Assembly: GCA_015232165.1 (NCBI GenBank)
Contig: JADGAE010000026.1
Coordinates: 1 to 12,549 of the forward strand
From: Nitrospirota bacterium
Lineage (GTDB): Bacteria; Nitrospirota; Thermodesulfovibrionia; Thermodesulfovibrionales; Magnetobacteriaceae
DNA length: 12,549 nucleotides
Reading direction: 5' to 3'
Shown here: positions 1 through 6,901 of the stretch, one piece after another
Position numbering within the stretch: position 1 is the stretch's first letter
How the letters are laid out: each line of letters opens with the position of its first letter
Translations under genes and position numbers: made by a program
The notes under the pieces: model-generated
Seen by the model: only the letters and a program-made list of their open reading frames with translations
The model's database searches: none
What the model was told of the DNA's origin: nothing

Positions 1-899
1 CCAGGTGCCGTGAGGAATATGCAAGGAAGGTCTTTGATACGGGTCAACCACAGGAATTTGAATTTGATCTCAACAGTCCCATAGGCAATCGTTTTTTTAA
101 TTGGCGATTGTTCCCTGAATATGATGACAGGGGCAAGGTGAAAACTGTCGTTGTCGTGGCGCGTGATATAACCAAACGTAAGGAGATGGAAACCCAACTT
201 AAGACCGAGATACTCAATCGCAAGGATATAGAGAGGAAGCTCCACATGCTGACATCGCGGATGATCTCCTCACGAGAGGAGGAGCGCCTCATGATCTCTC
301 GTGATATCCATGACGACCTGGGGCAGATACTGACGGGCTTAAAGATCGAAGTGTCTTTGCTAATCTCTCATGTCAAGGCATCAGGAAACGGCAACGCTGC
401 TATTGACAAGCTGTTGTCGATATCGTCCTCAATCGATACGGTCTTTGACAGCATGCACCGGATAGCCGCAAACTTAAGGCCCCAGGACCTGGATAAACTA
501 GGCCTGCTGCAGGCAATGAGGTCTTATCTGGATGATTTCAGGCAGCGCAGCGGGATATCCTGTGAGCTGTATTGCACACATAAGGAGATAAGGTTGGATA
601 GTGATAAAGAGATAGCGCTGTTTAGAATTTTTCAGGAGTCCTTGACAAACGTCATGCGCCATTCAAACGCCTCCGAGGTTTTTGTTATAATAGAAGACAA
701 TAGTGAATGTTTTAGTTTATCAATAATAGATGACGGTCAAGGCATAAGTGATTCAGACATGTTGAGTACAAGATCGCTTGGCATTCTTGGCATGAAAGAG
801 AGGGCATTGATGATAGGAGCAGAGATAAAGATAAAAGGCGACAAAGGGGTTGGTACTCAAGTAACGGTCTCTATGCCCAAAGGAGCTACTGAATTATGA
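1..899 (+). CDS. PAS-containing sensor histidine kinase, NarL/HisKA_3 type (5' end outside window)
   Basis: The frame is open from base 3, so the gene begins upstream of the window and only about 298 C-terminal residues are seen. The visible part starts in the end of a PAS/PAC domain (NWRLFPEYDDRG ... VVVARDITKRKEME). A coiled linker and a HisKA_3 dimerisation helix follow, with the H-box RDIHDDLGQ; the phosphoacceptor His codon is 309-311. A HATPase_c domain comes next, with N-box FQESLTNVMRHSNA, G1 box DDGQG and G2-like SLGILGMKER ... GVGTQVTV. This is the DesK/NarX-like cytoplasmic kinase architecture. The stop overlaps the next gene's start (ATGA), and that gene encodes a NarL-type response regulator, so the two are almost certainly a cognate pair. 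The input signal and any membrane segments lie upstream and cannot be judged. Confidence 0.93.
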   Translation, partial: RCREEYARKVFDTGQPQEFEFDLNSPIGNRFFNWRLFPEYDDRGKVKTVVVVARDITKRKEMETQLKTEILNRKDIERKLHMLTSRMISSREEERLMISRDIHDDLGQILTGLKIEVSLLISHVKASGNGNAAIDKLLSISSSIDTVFDSMHRIAANLRPQDLDKLGLLQAMRSYLDDFRQRSGISCELYCTHKEIRLDSDKEIALFRIFQESLTNVMRHSNASEVFVIIEDNSECFSLSIIDDGQGISDSDMLSTRSLGILGMKERALMIGAEIKIKGDKGVGTQVTVSMPKGATEL

Positions 900-1528
900 T
901 TAATATTATGTTAGTTGATGATCACCCTGTTGTTTTAGAGGGATTGAGGAAGATTATCTCCACGCAAGAGGACATGACGATAGTTGGTCAGGCGCGAGGT
1001 ATTTCCGAGTGTCTGGGGCTTATTGCCAAGGTTGATTGTGACATTGTTATCCTGGACTTGTCGTTGCCTGACGGTAGCGGGTTTGACCTCCTTGAAGAGC
1101 TAAAGGTCGGCAAACCAAAACTGCAGATAATAATCCTGAGCATGCTTGCGGAGGATAAGTTTGCCATGCGTGCCTTTGAAAACGGAGCAGCCGGCTACAT
1201 AAACAAGGCGGTGGTGGCCGATGAGCTGATTGATGCGATAAGGGTTGTGGCCTCAGGCAACAAGCATATCACCCCGGAGATGGCTCAAAAACTCGCCAGA
1301 TACGTTGACAGGTATCAACAGGAAAAACTACCCCATGAATTGCTCTCGGAGCGAGAGTATCAGGTGATGTTGATGCTGGCCTCCGGCATGCTCCTCAAGG
1401 ATATAGGCACCGAACTCGGTATCAACCTGAAGACCGTCTCAACCTATAAAGACAGGATTAAGAACAAGATGAAGCTAAAGACAAAAACGGAATTAGTAAA
1501 GTATGCCGTAAAGAACAAGCTGATCTAA
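896..1528 (+). CDS. NarL/FixJ-family response regulator with LuxR-type HTH
   Basis: This 210-residue two-domain regulator has the family's usual length. The N-terminal receiver has the acidic pair D8/D9, phosphoacceptor D54 (ILDLSLPDG), S82 and K104 (GYINK). After a short linker, a LuxR/GerE helix-turn-helix spans about residues 149-208 (LSEREYQVMLMLASG ... GINLKTVSTYKDRIKNKM). The start is fixed by the ATGA overlap with the kinase gene and by AAAGGAG at 879-885, 10 nt upstream. It is expected to be phosphorylated by the upstream kinase and then bind DNA as a dimer. Target genes cannot be inferred from the window; the GGDEF gene downstream has its own promoter and is a possible but unproven target. 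Confidence 0.95.
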   Translation: MINIMLVDDHPVVLEGLRKIISTQEDMTIVGQARGISECLGLIAKVDCDIVILDLSLPDGSGFDLLEELKVGKPKLQIIILSMLAEDKFAMRAFENGAAGYINKAVVADELIDAIRVVASGNKHITPEMAQKLARYVDRYQQEKLPHELLSEREYQVMLMLASGMLLKDIGTELGINLKTVSTYKDRIKNKMKLKTKTELVKYAVKNKLI

Positions 1529-1546
1529 ACGCTGATGTTTTTACTC

Positions 1547-1575
1547 TTGACACATTGCAGTGGTACTGTTATCAT
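1547..1575 (+). promoter_or_regulatory. Sigma70-type promoter for the GGDEF gene
   Basis: A perfect -35 box TTGACA (1547-1552), a 17-bp spacer and the -10 box TATCAT (1570-1575, 5/6 to consensus) are present. The -10 ends 5 nt before the ATG at 1581, so transcription would begin on or next to the start codon. This suggests that the REC-PAS-GGDEF gene is transcribed separately from the kinase/regulator pair, and perhaps without a leader. Confidence 0.7.
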
Positions 1576-1580
1576 AGCCG

Positions 1581-2885
1581 ATGAGGGTTGAACTAACCGA
1601 TGATGAAGTTGAAGATATCATTAAAGACACGGTCCTTCTATGTGTTGAAGATGATAAGGACATAAACAGACTGCTTTCTACGTTTTTGAGAAAGCGTGTG
1701 AAAAAAGTATTCAGTGCATTTGACGGTCAAGAGGGGCTTGATATATTTAAGGAACAAAATCCGGATATAGTGGTTACCGACATAAGAATGCCTAACATGG
1801 ACGGTATCCGGATGGCCCGGCAGATGAAGGAAATCCGCCAGGATATCAAGATAATTGTCACCACAGCCTTTAATGACGAGGAGTTTTTTATTAAGGCCAT
1901 AGATGCTAATATAGACGGTTTTATAAAAAAACCGATAGACCCACACAAACTCGCCGAGACTATGGCAAAACTTGCCCTCGTTTCTCTCCAAAAAAGAGAA
2001 ATTGATGAAAAAAGCAAACTCATCAGCTTTATACTCAATTCACTGCCAAATTTTATATTTACGGTACGAAAAAAAAGGTTGGAGTTTGCAAATTCCACTT
2101 TCCTGAATTTTCTAAGCTGCGCTTCGATTAAAGAATTTAATTGTAAGTATAAATACCCTGAAGATATTTTATCCGTAAAATCAATGGATTATGATACTTC
2201 TTCCGAGGTGATGAACCTGATAAGCTATTTAAACGAACACAAGGAAGATGAAATAATAGTATCCATAAATATCTCCAAAAACAACTCCGGGGATGATGCC
2301 TTATCGGGGGCATATATCCTGAAATATGACCACCTTCCAGAGAGCGAAACATACCTGTTTTCCCTGACCGATGTGGAAAACTATGAAAACAAAAGAAAAG
2401 AACTGGAGCTCGCAACCATAACTGATGGGTTGACGGGCTTGTATAACAAGAGATATTTTAACAAAATACTATCTACGCATATAACTGACGGACGGCGTTA
2501 CGGGTATCCTGTTTCGTTGATTTTTTTTGACATAGACCATTTCAAGGCAGTCAATGATAAATACGGACATCTCTCGGGGGACTGCGTGTTAAAGGACCTT
2601 GCTAAACTGGTATCTTGTCAAATTCGTGATCAGGATGTATCGGCAAGATGGGGCGGGGAGGAGTTTGTTATCCTGATGCCGCATATCAACTTGGATGTTG
2701 CCGTTAAAATAGCGCAACGATTACGAATGAGCATTGAAGGTCAAACCATTTGTGATATGCAAATTACAAGCAGCTTTGGTGTTGCAACATATACGGACGG
2801 TGAGACGGAAGAGGATTTTTTAAACCGTGCTGATGCACTCCTCTATGAGGCTAAACGCTCAGGTAGAAACACGGTCTGTTTTTAA
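1581..2885 (+). CDS. REC-PAS-GGDEF diguanylate cyclase response regulator
   Basis: This 434-residue protein is predicted to make cyclic di-GMP from two GTP under control of receiver phosphorylation. The REC domain (about 17-130) has acidic E23/D24/D25, phosphoacceptor D67 (VTDIRMPNMDG), T95 and K117 (FIKKP). A divergent PAS-like segment follows (about 148-265, starting SFILNSLPNFIFTV). The C-terminal GGDEF domain (about 275-434) has the metal-binding stretch FFDIDHFKAVND, the active-site motif GGEEF at 358-362, and an intact I-site RDQD at 349-352, five residues before it; product inhibition is therefore expected. An in-frame TAG at 1575-1577 leaves ATG 1581 as the only sensible start. No SD site precedes it. 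The partner kinase is unknown; the upstream kinase is one candidate. Confidence 0.94.
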   Translation: MRVELTDDEVEDIIKDTVLLCVEDDKDINRLLSTFLRKRVKKVFSAFDGQEGLDIFKEQNPDIVVTDIRMPNMDGIRMARQMKEIRQDIKIIVTTAFNDEEFFIKAIDANIDGFIKKPIDPHKLAETMAKLALVSLQKREIDEKSKLISFILNSLPNFIFTVRKKRLEFANSTFLNFLSCASIKEFNCKYKYPEDILSVKSMDYDTSSEVMNLISYLNEHKEDEIIVSINISKNNSGDDALSGAYILKYDHLPESETYLFSLTDVENYENKRKELELATITDGLTGLYNKRYFNKILSTHITDGRRYGYPVSLIFFDIDHFKAVNDKYGHLSGDCVLKDLAKLVSCQIRDQDVSARWGGEEFVILMPHINLDVAVKIAQRLRMSIEGQTICDMQITSSFGVATYTDGETEEDFLNRADALLYEAKRSGRNTVCF

Positions 2886-3128
2886 ATTTTTTTGGGTTCC
2901 TTTTTATTTCCTGTGGGTAACTCAACTTAAGGTTAGCGACCAACGGGAGCGGGTGGTACAATCTACCGCTTTATCCTTATATAGGCTTTCTCTCCAAAAC
3001 AATAGAGATTATAGACATCATGATAAGGCTTACTATTACTCATCACATAACATACATAGGCGGGGTTGTTAATCTTACTCACTCAAAGTTGGAAAGAGCC
3101 TGATTTATCTTGGTATACGTTGCAGACA
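2886..3128. other. Non-coding spacer between convergent GGDEF and mltA genes
   Basis: AT-rich convergent spacer with T-runs just after the GGDEF stop (2882-2910). An imperfect stem-loop (AGCGG...TACCGCT, about 2948-2971) is followed by TTATCCTT and might weakly terminate the plus-strand transcript. No plausible coding frame or RNA gene was recognised. Confidence 0.5.
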
Positions 3129-3152
3129 TGTGAACACTCCGGTGTTGTCACA
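3129..3152 (-). terminator. Hairpin just past the mltA stop, possible weak terminator
   Basis: TGTGAACAC (3129-3137) can pair with GTGTTGTCACA (3142-3152) around the loop TCCG, with a two-base bulge. It lies 7 bases past the end of mltA. No U-tract follows in the minus direction, so intrinsic termination is uncertain; 3' end protection or mere chance are alternatives. Confidence 0.35.
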
Positions 3153-3159
3153 CGGCGAT

Positions 3160-4386
3160 TTATCTATCTTTTTGTTTAACGGTGGCTTTTGTAGGTTTGT
3201 TGTCATTTTTAATGGTTTTTGGTTTTTTTTCTTGTTCTTTTTGGGGTTGTTTCTTGGCGAGAAAATACAGTTTACCGCTCTGGCGCATTGTTCCGGCCTG
3301 TATTTCGGCGTATTTGCCCATGCCCCAGAAAAAATCAACGCGCGTGGGGCCAACTATTGCCTTTCCCGTATCCTGGTTGACGACAAAGCGAGACAACGGG
3401 GAGTAGCCCGTTATCCGGCCTGCTTTATCCAGGACGGCCTTTTGAGTGCTTATATATGCAAGCGCCCCCTGGGGGTAAATGCGCAGGTCCGTTGCTATTG
3501 CCCTGCCTGCCACCAGGGGCACATTACTTGCGCATATGCCTATCTCCGGCGTGGTTGTAAAGAACACGTAGCTGGGATTATGTGCCATGATCCGGTCCAT
3601 CTCCTGCGGATGTTCCCGGAGATAGGCCTTTATACCCTGCATTGAGACGGACTTGTTTTCCATTTTATTTTCTTCAAGGAGGAGTTTTCCAATGCTCTTG
3701 TAGTCGTGCCCGTTGGTGCCCGCATAGCCAACGTATAAGACTTCGTTGGTGTCAAGCTCGATCACACCGGAGCCTTGAATGTGCAAGAAAAACAGGTCCA
3801 CGCGGTCATCAACGTAGAGCAACTCAAGCCCTCTGCCAACCAGTGCTCCGGCATCTATCTCCTTGCGCGTGAGAAACGGCATCACCTTGTTGAGTTCCTC
3901 GGGGGGGCGGTACAGGGGATAACGAAACGTGTCGCTACTGTCGAGGCTCCCCCTTAGGGTGGGCACAAAGTAACCGGTAAAGGTCACCGCATCAGGGCTG
4001 TTGTTGCCACTATAGCCATAGACTGCGTAATGTTGGCGGATGTAGTTGTTCAGGAGGTCGAGGTTGCCCTTGAAGCGCTTCATGGCGTCGAGGAAGTCAT
4101 TCAAGGACTCTTTTAGTTGCTTGACCGTATAGACATCCGGGCCGTAGTTAAACGACTTGTTGTCATCCAGTCTGTTTAAGTAGGTGAGGTCGCGGTTGAT
4201 GGCCTCCCTAAGGTCGATCAGGTTGTTGTCGTCGGTGAAGGTTGGGTACTGGGACGGCTTCAGCCGCTTCAACGGCTGCCCGGCCTCCACGGACATACAC
4301 CCATACGTAAGTGCCGACAGCATAAGCCCTGCACACAACGCCACTACCAATATAATTCTACGTACCATCATAGTTCTACGCACCAT
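3160..4386 (-). CDS. mltA: Membrane-bound lytic murein transglycosylase A (MltA family)
   Basis: This 408-residue protein cleaves the MurNAc-GlcNAc bond of peptidoglycan to leave 1,6-anhydroMurNAc ends. It has a basic N-terminus, a hydrophobic stretch (11-27) and Cys30 in LTYGC, a candidate but atypical lipidation site (Tyr at -2). The MltA barrel region (about 130-285) includes FTGYFVPTLRGS, LFFLHIQGSG and YVGYAGTNG. The C-terminal 3D domain carries its conserved aspartates in IATDLR, VNQDTGKAIVG and RVDFFWG; D351 in the last aligns by family knowledge with the catalytic Asp of E. coli MltA (D308). A lysine-rich tail (about 377-408) extends beyond the domain. Start choice is M1 or M6/M7, since an 18-bp in-frame duplication repeats MVRR. 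M1 lies 5 nt from a TATAAT box and no SD is seen. It diverges from murQ-anmK, which recycle its products. Confidence 0.92.
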   Translation of the reverse strand: MVRRTMMVRRIILVVALCAGLMLSALTYGCMSVEAGQPLKRLKPSQYPTFTDDNNLIDLREAINRDLTYLNRLDDNKSFNYGPDVYTVKQLKESLNDFLDAMKRFKGNLDLLNNYIRQHYAVYGYSGNNSPDAVTFTGYFVPTLRGSLDSSDTFRYPLYRPPEELNKVMPFLTRKEIDAGALVGRGLELLYVDDRVDLFFLHIQGSGVIELDTNEVLYVGYAGTNGHDYKSIGKLLLEENKMENKSVSMQGIKAYLREHPQEMDRIMAHNPSYVFFTTTPEIGICASNVPLVAGRAIATDLRIYPQGALAYISTQKAVLDKAGRITGYSPLSRFVVNQDTGKAIVGPTRVDFFWGMGKYAEIQAGTMRQSGKLYFLAKKQPQKEQEKKPKTIKNDNKPTKATVKQKDR

Positions 4387-4391
4387 TATAA

Positions 4392-4415
4392 ATTATAGCA
4401 AAAAAATGCTAATAT
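4392..4415. promoter_or_regulatory. Back-to-back extended -10 elements for mltA and murQ
   Basis: On the minus strand TGCTATAAT (complement of 4392-4400) ends 5 nt before the mltA ATG (4386). On the plus strand TGCTAATAT (4407-4415) ends 6 nt before the murQ ATG at 4422. Both have the TGn extension, which reduces the need for a -35 box; no convincing -35 is present on either side. The two elements form an imperfect inverted repeat (7/9) around six A residues (4401-4406). Transcription starts inferred from spacing would fall at or next to both start codons. Confidence 0.6.
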
Positions 4416-4421
4416 ATGATC

Positions 4422-5312
4422 ATGTCAACTGAATATGTTAACCCTCGCTGCACTGAGATTGATGCCCTGTCAGTGGCGGAGATTTTTTCTATCATCAACG
4501 CCGAGGATGCCACGGTGGCCGCGGCAGTCAGAGAGGCCGGGGCGGATATATGTCGTGCAATTGAGGCCGCAGTGGAGACGTTAAACGCCGGTGGCAGGCT
4601 GTTCTACATAGGGGCCGGTACAAGCGGAAGGCTTGGTGTCCTGGATGCCTCCGAAATGCCGCCAACATTTAGCGTCGGTAGCGACCTGATACGCGCGATC
4701 ATAGCGGGCGGACCTGCGGCAATAACGACATCCATAGAGGGTGCCGAGGACGACGAACAGGCCGGCATCAGCGCCGTCGCCGACCTCAGTCAGCGAGACA
4801 TGCTCATAGGGATTACGGCTTCCGGTAGGGCCCCTTTTGTCCTGGCCGCGTTGAAGGAAGCCGGGCGCAGGGGCATTAAAACCTGGCTGCTGACCTGCAA
4901 CGACGTCTCCTATGACTTTGTTGATGGCACGATTGCAGTACTTACCGGCCCGGAGGTTGTCTCCGGTTCAACGAGACTCAAGGCAGGAACTGCCACCAAG
5001 ATGGTGCTCAATATGGTCTCCACGATCGCGATGATCCGACTTGGGAGGGTCTACAGGGGCTACATGGTAGACGTTGTCCCTTCAAATGACAAGTTGCGCG
5101 GACGAGCCCTGTGGATCGTGCAGGAGGTAACCGGGTGCGGCGGCGATAGGGCTAAATATCTTCTGGAGATGGCCGCAGGAAGTGCAAAGACTGCCATCCT
5201 GATGCAACTCAGGGGGCTGAACTACCAACAGGCCGTGGGGATGCTCCAGCGTGCAGGCGGCGGGTTGAGGCAGGCGCTTGAGTTGCCGACTATTGCAGGT
5301 GAGACAGGATAG
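4422..5312 (+). CDS. murQ: N-acetylmuramic acid 6-phosphate etherase
   Basis: This 296-residue SIS-domain lyase cleaves the lactyl ether of MurNAc-6-phosphate, giving GlcNAc-6-phosphate and D-lactate in cell-wall recycling. The signature GAGTSGRLGVLDASEMPPTF contains the residue aligning with the catalytic Glu of E. coli MurQ (E78 here). IEGAEDDEQAG holds the second conserved Glu (E109). GSTRLKAGTATKMVLNM, YMVDVVPSND and the C-terminal GGGLRQAL helix also match the family. Length is normal (E. coli 298). The start could also be ATG 4416, which adds Met-Ile. ATG 4422 is preferred because it lies 6 nt from a -10 box; neither start has an SD. It is followed immediately by anmK, the preceding enzyme in the pathway. 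Confidence 0.95.
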   Translation: MSTEYVNPRCTEIDALSVAEIFSIINAEDATVAAAVREAGADICRAIEAAVETLNAGGRLFYIGAGTSGRLGVLDASEMPPTFSVGSDLIRAIIAGGPAAITTSIEGAEDDEQAGISAVADLSQRDMLIGITASGRAPFVLAALKEAGRRGIKTWLLTCNDVSYDFVDGTIAVLTGPEVVSGSTRLKAGTATKMVLNMVSTIAMIRLGRVYRGYMVDVVPSNDKLRGRALWIVQEVTGCGGDRAKYLLEMAAGSAKTAILMQLRGLNYQQAVGMLQRAGGGLRQALELPTIAGETG

Positions 5313-5323
5313 TGGGAGACTCC

Positions 5324-6451
5324 GTGCGCATAATTGGGATTATGTCGGGCACCTCGCATGACGGCGTTGATGCGGCCATCGTTGAGATCAGGGATGTTGG
5401 TGATTCCGGGTTCGATGTAGAGGTGTCGGTCAGGCGGCATCTGCACATGCCATATGACGATTCTCTGAGGGACGGCATCAGAGAGGCCTTTAGTGGCAGC
5501 GTTGAGCACATCTGTGGTTTAAACTTTGTTATGGGCGAGGTGTTTGCGCAGGTGGCGTTGTTACTTATACAGGAGGCCGGTCTCAGTCCCAAGGACATAG
5601 ATGCCATAGCCTCACACGGTCAGACGGTCTATCACATCCCTCCCGCAGCTCCAAAGAAACGCGGCAGCACACTACAGATAGGAGAGGCCGCCGTGATTGC
5701 AGAAAAGACCGGTATCCTGACAATATCAGACTTCCGAACAAGGGACATGGCCGCCGGTGGTCACGGCGCCCCGCTTGTACCGCTGCCGGATTACATGCTG
5801 TTTAAAAAGGACGGCATCATACGGGCGGTATTAAACGTCGGAGGTATCGCCAATGCTACAATAGTAAGGGGAACCCTCAACGACACATTGGCATTTGACA
5901 TCGGCCCGGGCAACTGTCTCATTGACGAGGCCGTCATGTTATACTCCGAGGGCGCTGCGCGTTTTGACAAAAATGGTGCATTGGCCGGCGCAGGCACCCC
6001 CCACATGCCACTGCTGGAGGAGCTCCTCAAACACCAGTTCTTTAAGCAACCACCGCCAAAGTCAACCGGACGCGAGATGTTTGGCGCAGAGCTTGTCAGG
6101 GGTATTTTAAAGCGTTACGGCACGCTCACACAAAACGATATGCTGTCAACTATGACCCATCTGACCGCCAGGACCATCTTTGATGCCATCAGGCCATACA
6201 AGCCTCAAGAGGTCATAGTCAGCGGCGGAGGCAGCAGGAATGCCTTTCTAATGGCACTCTTGACCGAGCTGTTTAGCACTAAGGGATGCAAGGTCAACAG
6301 CATATCCTCCTGTGGGTTCTTACCGGAGGCAAAGGAGGCGGTGTGTTTTGCCATCCTGGGGTATCTGACGCTGAAACACAGACCCGGAAATCTACCCTCT
6401 GCAACTGGGGCCTCACGACCGGTGTTGCTTGGAAAGATAACTCTGCCGTAG
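5324..6451 (+). CDS. anmK: Anhydro-N-acetylmuramic acid kinase
   Basis: This enzyme hydrolyses the 1,6-anhydro bond of anhydroMurNAc and phosphorylates it with ATP to MurNAc-6-phosphate, the substrate of MurQ. Family motifs in order are GIMSGTSHDGVDA near the N-terminus, SHGQTVYHIPP, LQIGEAAVIAEKTG, DFRTRDMAAGGHGAPLVP, VLNVGGIANAT, FDIGPGNCLIDE and VSGGGSRNAFLM. The whole belongs to the ASKHA fold. About 375 residues is close to E. coli AnmK (369). The start is uncertain: GTG 5324 has GGGAG five bases upstream (5314-5318), while GTG 5312 overlaps the murQ stop by one base and has a poorer SD. Either way it is coupled to murQ. An anhydromuropeptide permease or amidase is not present here, so these steps must be encoded elsewhere. 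Confidence 0.95.
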   Translation: MRIIGIMSGTSHDGVDAAIVEIRDVGDSGFDVEVSVRRHLHMPYDDSLRDGIREAFSGSVEHICGLNFVMGEVFAQVALLLIQEAGLSPKDIDAIASHGQTVYHIPPAAPKKRGSTLQIGEAAVIAEKTGILTISDFRTRDMAAGGHGAPLVPLPDYMLFKKDGIIRAVLNVGGIANATIVRGTLNDTLAFDIGPGNCLIDEAVMLYSEGAARFDKNGALAGAGTPHMPLLEELLKHQFFKQPPPKSTGREMFGAELVRGILKRYGTLTQNDMLSTMTHLTARTIFDAIRPYKPQEVIVSGGGSRNAFLMALLTELFSTKGCKVNSISSCGFLPEAKEAVCFAILGYLTLKHRPGNLPSATGASRPVLLGKITLP

Positions 6452-6503
6452 AAGAAACGTATCTTTTTTATATATTACCGTGAAAATACACTTCGAAACG
6501 CGC

Positions 6504-6666
6504 TATACTGATCGGATTCGAGTTTTTTCGGGTATCAAAATTGCCTGCATACAAGAAAGAAAGGGGCGACTCCGCTCGCACAGCGACGTTACCGCGCCCC
6601 CTTCAGAACCCCCTGCAAGGGGACCAGTCCCCCACTGAGCCGGGGGCGGCTCGCCCCTTGACCCCA
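6504..6666 (+). repeat. GC-rich palindromic dispersed repeat, copy 1
   Basis: Bases 6504-6632 match 11344-11473 with four substitutions and one C insertion/deletion (about 96% identical). The core has nested inverted repeats: GGGGCG...CGCCCC (from 6553), CCCC-TGCAA-GGGG, and AAGGGGAC-CA-GTCCCC (6617-6632). Beyond 6633 the copies differ; this one continues with GAGCC...GGCTC (6637-6652) and ends TTGACCCC (6658-6665), which is also found in inverse orientation at the right window edge. It begins 53 bases after the anmK stop. No transposase or target duplication is evident. Confidence 0.85.
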
Positions 6667-6739
6667 CCAAAGTGCTATGTTTATGCTACTGTTCTATGTC
6701 AGCGGAGTAAACTACATAGGCATTAAACTAAATATGTCC

Positions 6740-6901
6740 TCAACCTATCTTCCATTTAGTACAATTAAGACCATCGCTTGCCTTAACCTTCCTGTCTTTT
6801 AGCTCACAGAGCAAATTCATTGGACCTTTGCGTATGCAAAACCTGCAAGCGTCACATCCATGATTTGTTTGAAAGCTTACCTTTGCTGTTTTATCTTCCA
6901 T
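6740..6901 (-). CDS. Small cysteine-rich protein, unrecognised
   Basis: A 53-residue reading frame starts MEDKTAKVSFQTNHG and contains five cysteines at 16, 19, 22, 32 and 47 (CDACRFC, LLCEL, LNCTKW). The spacing CxxCxxC-x9-C-x14-C suggests bound zinc or an iron-sulfur centre, or a redox role; I cannot assign a family. The ATG at 6901 is preceded by AAGGCGG (one mismatch to AAGGAGG) ending 8 bases before it. The frame is open further upstream to a TTG at 6994, but that extension lacks a good SD. It is alone on the minus strand between anmK and glgA. The evidence that it is real is the ordered Cys spacing, the SD and a composition that looks proteinaceous; it is short, so chance cannot be excluded. 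Confidence 0.55.
   Translation of the reverse strand: MEDKTAKVSFQTNHGCDACRFCIRKGPMNLLCELKDRKVKASDGLNCTKWKIG

Noticed and set aside
2948..2971. Stem-loop after the GGDEF gene as a strong terminator
   Set aside because: The stem needs a multi-base bulge and the following bases are not a clean U-tract; kept only as a weak possibility in the spacer description.
3130..3645. 171-residue open frame on the plus strand over mltA
   Set aside because: It is antisense to the MltA catalytic domain; the translation is low complexity at its start with no family resemblance.
4423..4428. TTGACA on the minus strand as a -35 box for mltA
   Set aside because: The distance to the TATAAT box at 4392-4397 is 25 bp, too long for a normal sigma70 promoter; the extended -10 is a better explanation.
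6504..6666. Insertion sequence
   Set aside because: No transposase or target-site duplication is visible; the element is too short and structured, so it is treated as a palindromic repeat.
6541..6726. Similar short frames in both repeat copies (6541-6726 and 11381-11581)
   Set aside because: They share sequence only because the DNA repeat is shared; the frames diverge where the repeats diverge, the composition is Pro/Arg-rich from GC palindromes, and there is no SD.
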